Program-made: the position numbers and the translations under genes
Part shown: positions 58,810 through 64,000 of the stretch, piece by piece
How positions within the stretch are numbered: the first letter of the stretch is position 1
How the letters are laid out: each line of letters begins with the position of its first letter
The notes under the pieces: model-generated
The model's database searches: none
What the model saw: only the letters and a program-made list of their open reading frames with translations
Told to the model about the DNA's origin: nothing
NCBI RefSeq assembly: GCF_016859285.1
Contig: NC_053400.1
Coordinates: forward strand, 34,434,501 to 34,498,500
Direction of reading: 5' to 3'
Source: Xiphias gladius
Lineage: Eukaryota > Chordata > Actinopteri > Istiophoriformes > Xiphiidae
Length of the DNA stretch: 64,000 bases

Positions 58810-61800
58810 TGAGAATAGGATATTTTCTAACACGGTTGTTCATTGTTTGTCCTGATGATTCAACCAGGAAAGTTTCATGTTGATCTTTAACGGAAACTGC
58901 ATTTCCATCCACCTGTTTTATGAGCCTTAAAAAAAGCAGTGGAAACAGCAGAAATTTGAGAAAAAGTTGAAACATGAAGTGTTTGTTCTTCTGTGGATAA
59001 AGAGGCCAAAGGTAAACAGACCTGGTGACTAAAGGCTGACGTCCATGAAGCATGAAGAGAGGAAACCGTCAGGTGAGTGAGGAGCCGTGAGGAGGCTGGA
59101 ACCTTCCTCACATCAACACATGGAACCAACAGGAACATCAGGTTCCATCACGTTCTCCACGTGGTTTTCCATCGACTCAGCTTCGACTGCAGCTCTTCTA
59201 ACGACCCCGTCTCGCCGCGTCCTCTTCTTCTGTGGCGGTCTAACGGCAGCGCCTGGAGAATCGGCTCCACCTGCTGTTTATCAGCTCACGTTCACACAGC
59301 AGCAGCGGAGGGAGACGAGACTTGACTCAGGTTTTCACAAATCCAGCTCTGCGTGGAAACTGCTGATGTTTCTGTCTCCGTGAGCTGACTGTCTGGAGGT
59401 TGTCCTGCTCCTGCTCCATATTCAAACAGCGTAACTGAGAGATTTACATTATTGTGAATTCTCTCGTCCTCCTGATAAATCAGCAGCTCTAATAGAGGCC
59501 GCCAGCTCTGACTGGGGGGGGTGGCAGTAGGTGGAGGTGAAGGGGGGTTGTAGGCAGCGGGGGGGGGGGGCGTCATTAATCCATCACAAAATGGAGGCTC
59601 GGCGGCGCTCGGAGATTCAACAGCAGAGTAATAATCAAAGACACACAGGTTCTTTATTTCATGCTTGATGCCTGGACACTGAGCTTGTCATGATATGTGG
59701 TAACCGACGGTTACTGACGGTTACCAACGGTTACCAACGGTTACCAACACGGTGGAAAAACAACAACAAAACAGAGACTGTAAACATTTTAATACTAATG
59801 TCTTTTAATAGAAACGGACTTTTTCTGAGCAGGAGGTAACACGGTTCAGACCCCGTTTAGCTCCAGGCCTCCGGTCAAGACCTGAGGGAAGCTCCTCAGT
59901 AACCTGCTGCTTTTCACTCACAACACACACACACACACTAGCAGTGTGTTGTCGTCCAGTCTGAGCAACTGATCCACGAGTTTGAAGGTTTATCAGACGC
60001 CAGCAACCCTGCAGAGGACTGAAGACTGAGAGAGGGTTTGACAACTGGAACTGCAAAGTTATCACAGTGACAGCGACATTACGAGCTTAAGTTACACCTT
60101 TTGGACCAAAAGGTTGCAGGAACTATGGAACCAGAGGAACTCAACGTCCCCTTCTGAGCTGCGTTTGCGTTTTGATCAGTTATTTTCAGATGTGCAGACT
60201 CCACCCCCGATGGTTCCTGAACACCTGGAACGAAATTTAGCCTGCAGTCAAAACGCAGCTTTAGTTTCTTGGCTCCTCAAAAGGTTTTTGGTTCCCAGGG
60301 AAAGTTGCTGTGGTGGAAATGGGCTGAAAGTTCCCTACCAGGAATCCACACTTGTTCGTATGTGATTGGTCAGTGCGATGTGTTTCTGTGTGATGTTTCA
60401 CTGACGTCCCTGAGGCTCCTTTCGTCAGAGTCTCCGAGTCGAGACGCTCGCTGTGCTACTCTGAGTATAAGGAGTGAGGAGGGTGTCTGGGAAGCCAGTG
60501 AGGGATTTTTGACTTTGTTGTTGTCCTTGTGACTCCTGCCGGTTGGTGGTTTGTCGGGTGCTTGCACAGTAAGGGGGTGGAACTGGAGGGTTGAAAGCGA
60601 ACCTCCCAGGTGTTCACCCTCCAGGTGAAGCTCCTCACTGGCAGATGAAAAAAGCAGCCGGAGAAACGGAGGCACAACACGTCTGTTTACATGTTTGTTG
60701 TGTTACAACCCAACCCCGTCTCCTAGAAATTACGTTTCTATACAACTAAACTGCAACAGCGAATACGTTCTGTCACTGGCTGGATCGTGTTTAGAGGCAG
60801 TTTATTTCAGGACTGCGACCTCAGAGACCGGGTTCACATCCAGAGTCCCTTCTGAGGTTCAGGTCCAGGAAAGACGGTGGTTCTGGTTCAGTGTAAACAA
60901 ACAGGTTGTGTCCGAAGTCACTGGGAAGTTTTTCTGTATCGAACCAGACCAGGATCTTTCCTGAACCTGAACCAGGTGCTGTGAGAGTCTTAACAGAACC
61001 GTAGACCAGTTTACTGATGCTGGAGTCGCTACAGGTGGAAAACAAACAGGTTGACTGTGAACCTGTTACTGAGACCTTCAGTACCAACGCATTTGTGACT
61101 CGTCAGATGCGTAAATTAGCAGCACTTCCTCATTGTGTTCATTGGAAACGCTGCAGTTACATTTCCTACAAAATATATTTGCTGTTGCAGATCAGTTGTT
61201 TTTAGGAAACAGGGTTGGACAATCACAATTACAAAAATATGACCGAATGCAGCTACTGTTTGTTGCTAGCACACTTAACTGTTTACATCACCAACATAAG
61301 CAACGGGGGTTTAGGTCGATGTAAAACCGCTGACTGCAAATGAATGTGGTGAAAACACGAGTGCCTGAAACAGCAGACGAGGTTTGAGAAGGTTTTATTT
61401 TAACACTTATTCTCAACACACAGAAGAGACAACGATATCCTCGGAAAATAGCAATCAGGCTGAATCTAAACATTCGCGTTTCATGTGTTCAGGTTTGACC
61501 GAGTTATGGCTCCAGAGAGTTTGATTTTTGATGTAAATGGCAGCCATTTAAAAGGGTTCTAAAGTTCCTTAATCAGCCCCATGAGCTGCATCGCAGCAAC
61601 TGCTGTGGTTCCAACTGCTGGTGCCTCGGTCCTGAAGCTCTGGACCCGGAACTCACAGCTGCATCCTCTGAATTCCAGATGTGTTCAGAGCCTCCTCTCA
61701 AGCCCGCGGAGTGGAAGTCTGGAGCATTTATTTAAGGCTGGTGATGTCTGTCTGACGCCGGAGCAGAGCGAGTTCTGTCCACTGGTCAGAGTTCATGGTC

Positions 61801-61900
61801 CCCAGAGGATGAGCCGCAACTGACCGGCTCTTCGTCTGCCTCCGTCAACTCACGGCGCAGGAGAGCTGAAGTCTGTTTCTGCAGCTTCAGGTCAGCGTGG
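58810..61900. other. Gene desert, no coding exon recognised
   Basis: Contains a 10-base tandem at 59705-59750, a G-rich run at 59515-59570, and an imperfect inverted repeat at 60858-60980 (CAGGAAAGA...TCTTTCCTG arms). Frames are short and unrecognised. Confidence 0.45.
59705..59750 (+). repeat. (ACGGTTACCA)n tandem repeat
   Basis: Four to five copies of a 10-base unit. Confidence 0.9.
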
Positions 61901-61902
61901 AC

Positions 61903-61904
<2 letters not shown>

Positions 61905-61956
<52 letters not shown>

Positions 61957-62126
61957 CTTCTATCTTGAGAGGACCACTTTGAGTTTTAGACAGAGTTTAC
62001 AGAGAGAGGACATTTTGTCCCGTCCTCACAAGTTTAAAGGGCTGTTTGAGGGTTGAGACCTGGTTTCAGGGTTTGGGGGCTAGGGAATGAATTATGTCAA
62101 CGAGTGTCCTCACAGAGATAGAAGTA

Positions 62127-62135
<9 letters not shown>
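61905..62135 (+). mobile_element. Fish MITE whose ends are GT arrays
   Basis: After the left GT array comes AAACTTCTATCTTGAGAGGA; before the right array is GTCCTCACAGAGATAGAAGT. These are imperfect inverted repeats. The interior (GAGGACATTTTGTCCCGTCC, GGGGGCTAGGGAATGAATTA, TGTCAACGAGTGTCC) is that of a widespread fish element. Confidence 0.75.
61907..61952 (+). repeat. (TG)23 microsatellite
   Basis: About 23 units at the left end of the element at 61905-62135. Confidence 0.95.
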
Positions 62136-62221
<86 letters not shown>

Positions 62222-62228
62222 TGTGTGG
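62131..62228 (+). repeat. (TG)~48 microsatellite
   Basis: Nearly 100 bases with one interruption (TGTGGTGTG). Confidence 0.97.
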
Positions 62229-62315
62229 TCTTCCTCCTCTGACGGCACCTGAAGTGCTGGTGGATGATGAGGAACGTGCTGAAGTGCCGCCACCGCTGCA
62301 GCTGCTCTGCATTTT

Positions 62316-62318
<3 letters not shown>

Positions 62319-62379
<61 letters not shown>
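62319..62379 (+). repeat. (CA)30 microsatellite
   Basis: About 30 units, facing the GT array across a 90-base spacer. Confidence 0.97.
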
Positions 62380-62381
<2 letters not shown>

Positions 62382-62850
62382 TAGCTACAGATAATCATTC
62401 AGCTGCTTCACCAAACTACAAGAGCTACCTGATCCTCAAAGATCCTCAGCAGCACCACCAGAAGAGGAATTACTCCTCAAAATATTTGTGTCATTCAAGG
62501 ATAACGAGATTTTGAGATGGATGATAGGGGGGTCCCCGTGATCCAGATCCAAGTCCTAATATTGGCTTTCTGCTCGTACTGGATCCAACCCGATGCTTAT
62601 TGGAATGTAGGTTCAATGTGTTTACAGTAGCAGCTGTAGCCTTCTAAATCTGAAACACCTTATTTTTTAAAAGATTGATCAGTTTTGTATCAGTTTAACA
62701 TTTTAAATCTCTTGAATTTTTCTCTCGTCTTCAAACTGTCCGAGGATGGACAATGGGGCCGAACTCCCCAGGAAAGAGCCACACTGAGGTTTTATACATA
62801 AACGGGGGGGGGGGCGTCTCTGCAGAACCCAGTCTGTGGCTGCGAGGAAA

Positions 62851-62893
<43 letters not shown>

Positions 62894-64000
62894 GCGTCCT
62901 CCTGCTAATGACTTGACAGCTGGTCGAATATTTATGACTCTTAAAGTTTAGTGTTGCAACCTGCAGTGTTTCATTCAATTCAGTACAACTTTATTTATCT
63001 GTGTGCAGCAGTTTGACACCCAGATACACAGAGGAGAAGAAAAACACTGATGGAAACTATACGTGGAAACGATGCTCGGTTCTCTAACAAATAGATACGA
63101 CCATCTCATGCTCGGAAAGCAGCTTTTTACATGGGATCATTAGGATTTCACTATTGGCATCACACGGTTAAGATTACAGCGTCGTGGTGGCACTTCTTGC
63201 TGTCCGATTGGCTACTGTGCGACCAATCGTAGAGCTCCGGCGGGATGACAGAGAAGCTTTAAAATCTAAACTCTCACCTTCATCTTCGTGGACTCAGACG
63301 CAAACATTTACATTCAATGTAAATATCAGAGAGAGAGAGAGAGCACCAACCGATCCAATATCAATATCGAGATCAATATCATGGATAGTTCATTTAAAGT
63401 CATCAGGGTCATCTGTGATGAACTGATACTTCTCCATTCAATTATGCAGCAATAATAGTAATAATAATAATGATAATAATAGCAAAACATAGAAAAGAAT
63501 GAATAATTAAATTCCTTTATAATAGTTCATCTCTCATGTCGACAATAAAACCAGAACAAATTGAAACAACTTCACCTACAGACTGGACTCAACCTCTGAA
63601 AAGCATTTAAAGAGTAAACCTGAAGTCTGTAAAGGAAACTCTTCATGAATTCTTATTCTTATTTGATCTGAAAAATAAAATCACATCGGTGCAAATCTGC
63701 AGGAAGAAGATTTCAACTTCCGTCATCGGCTGAAAGAAAAACCGTCTAGTTGTGAATCTTCTGGAATTTACTTTTCTTTGGGTTTTGCTTTTTATTCTCA
63801 ATGAACTTTTACTCAACCGTCAGAAAAAGCGCGGGGCACATCTACAGGAAAATGGTCAGGAAACGAAGCCAGAATCCAGACGAGAGCTGCTGATTCACGC
63901 AGAGACGAGACAGGAGTCACCAGGAAAAAGCCGAGCGAGCGCCGCTGCTGCTGTGATGACTCGGGATGGGATGGACTCCTAATTGAATTTTCCTCCCCGT
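62380..64000. other. Right edge, no coding exon recognised
   Basis: Includes a (CA)n at 62854-62890, a CAATTCAGTACAACTTTATT interspersed repeat fragment at 62973-63005, (AG)n at 63330-63345 and AAT-rich DNA at 63450-63480. The final frame (63752-63982) opens at GTG and is not supported. Confidence 0.45.
62854..62890 (+). repeat. (CA)18 microsatellite
   Basis: About 18 units. Confidence 0.95.

Overview
This is vertebrate nuclear DNA, almost certainly from a ray-finned (teleost) fish and probably a percomorph. The evidence is spliced genes with GT-AG introns, very many CA/GT microsatellites, and interspersed repeats that I recognise from fish genomes: Tc1-like and hAT-like fragments and several short non-autonomous families. 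No bacterial or viral gene, CRISPR array, rRNA or tRNA was seen. The long open frames in the window are mostly microsatellites, minisatellites or chance frames.

The left 25 kb holds the genes. At the left edge (1-1883, + strand) are the last exons of a membrane-adaptor-like gene. Its tail carries a YAQV tyrosine motif followed by an acidic and proline-rich stretch, resembling the PAG1/LIME1 family, and it contains a duplicated exon. About 10 kb downstream on the same strand is a complete nine-coding-exon gene (12538-17047, 434 aa) of the SLC2A4RG/ZNF395/ZNF704 family, best read as slc2a4rg. In human, LIME1 and SLC2A4RG are adjacent, and PAG1 and ZNF704 are also neighbours, so the two calls support each other. 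A long 3' UTR follows, with candidate poly(A) signals at 19129 and 19857. Tail-to-tail with it, on the - strand, is gtf2a2 (three coding exons, 24965 down to 21939), encoding the TFIIA gamma subunit.

From about 25 kb to the right end I find no supportable protein-coding gene. This 39-kb desert contains scattered blocks rich in TAAT, octamer, GATA-like and forkhead-like motifs that look like conserved developmental enhancers; conservation cannot be tested here. The clearest is at 49790-50240. Between them are repeats: a 395-bp MITE with matched terminal inverted repeats and an internal hairpin (45944-46338), a decayed Tc1-like transposase (55765-56360), a palindromic MITE (58255-58470), a roughly 20-bp-unit minisatellite (52010-52506), a 181-nt pure purine tract (54914-55094) and many dinucleotide arrays. 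A roughly 600-bp dispersed family has two good copies in opposite orientation (20040-20660 and 40476-41080) and a fragment near 505-660.

Nothing here amounts to a clear new multi-gene system. The most interesting items are the duplicated exon in the adaptor-like gene, what looks like an eroded GLUT4EF/HDBP N-terminal domain in the zinc-finger gene, the (GT)n tract directly at that gene's last splice acceptor, and the enhancer-like blocks in the desert.
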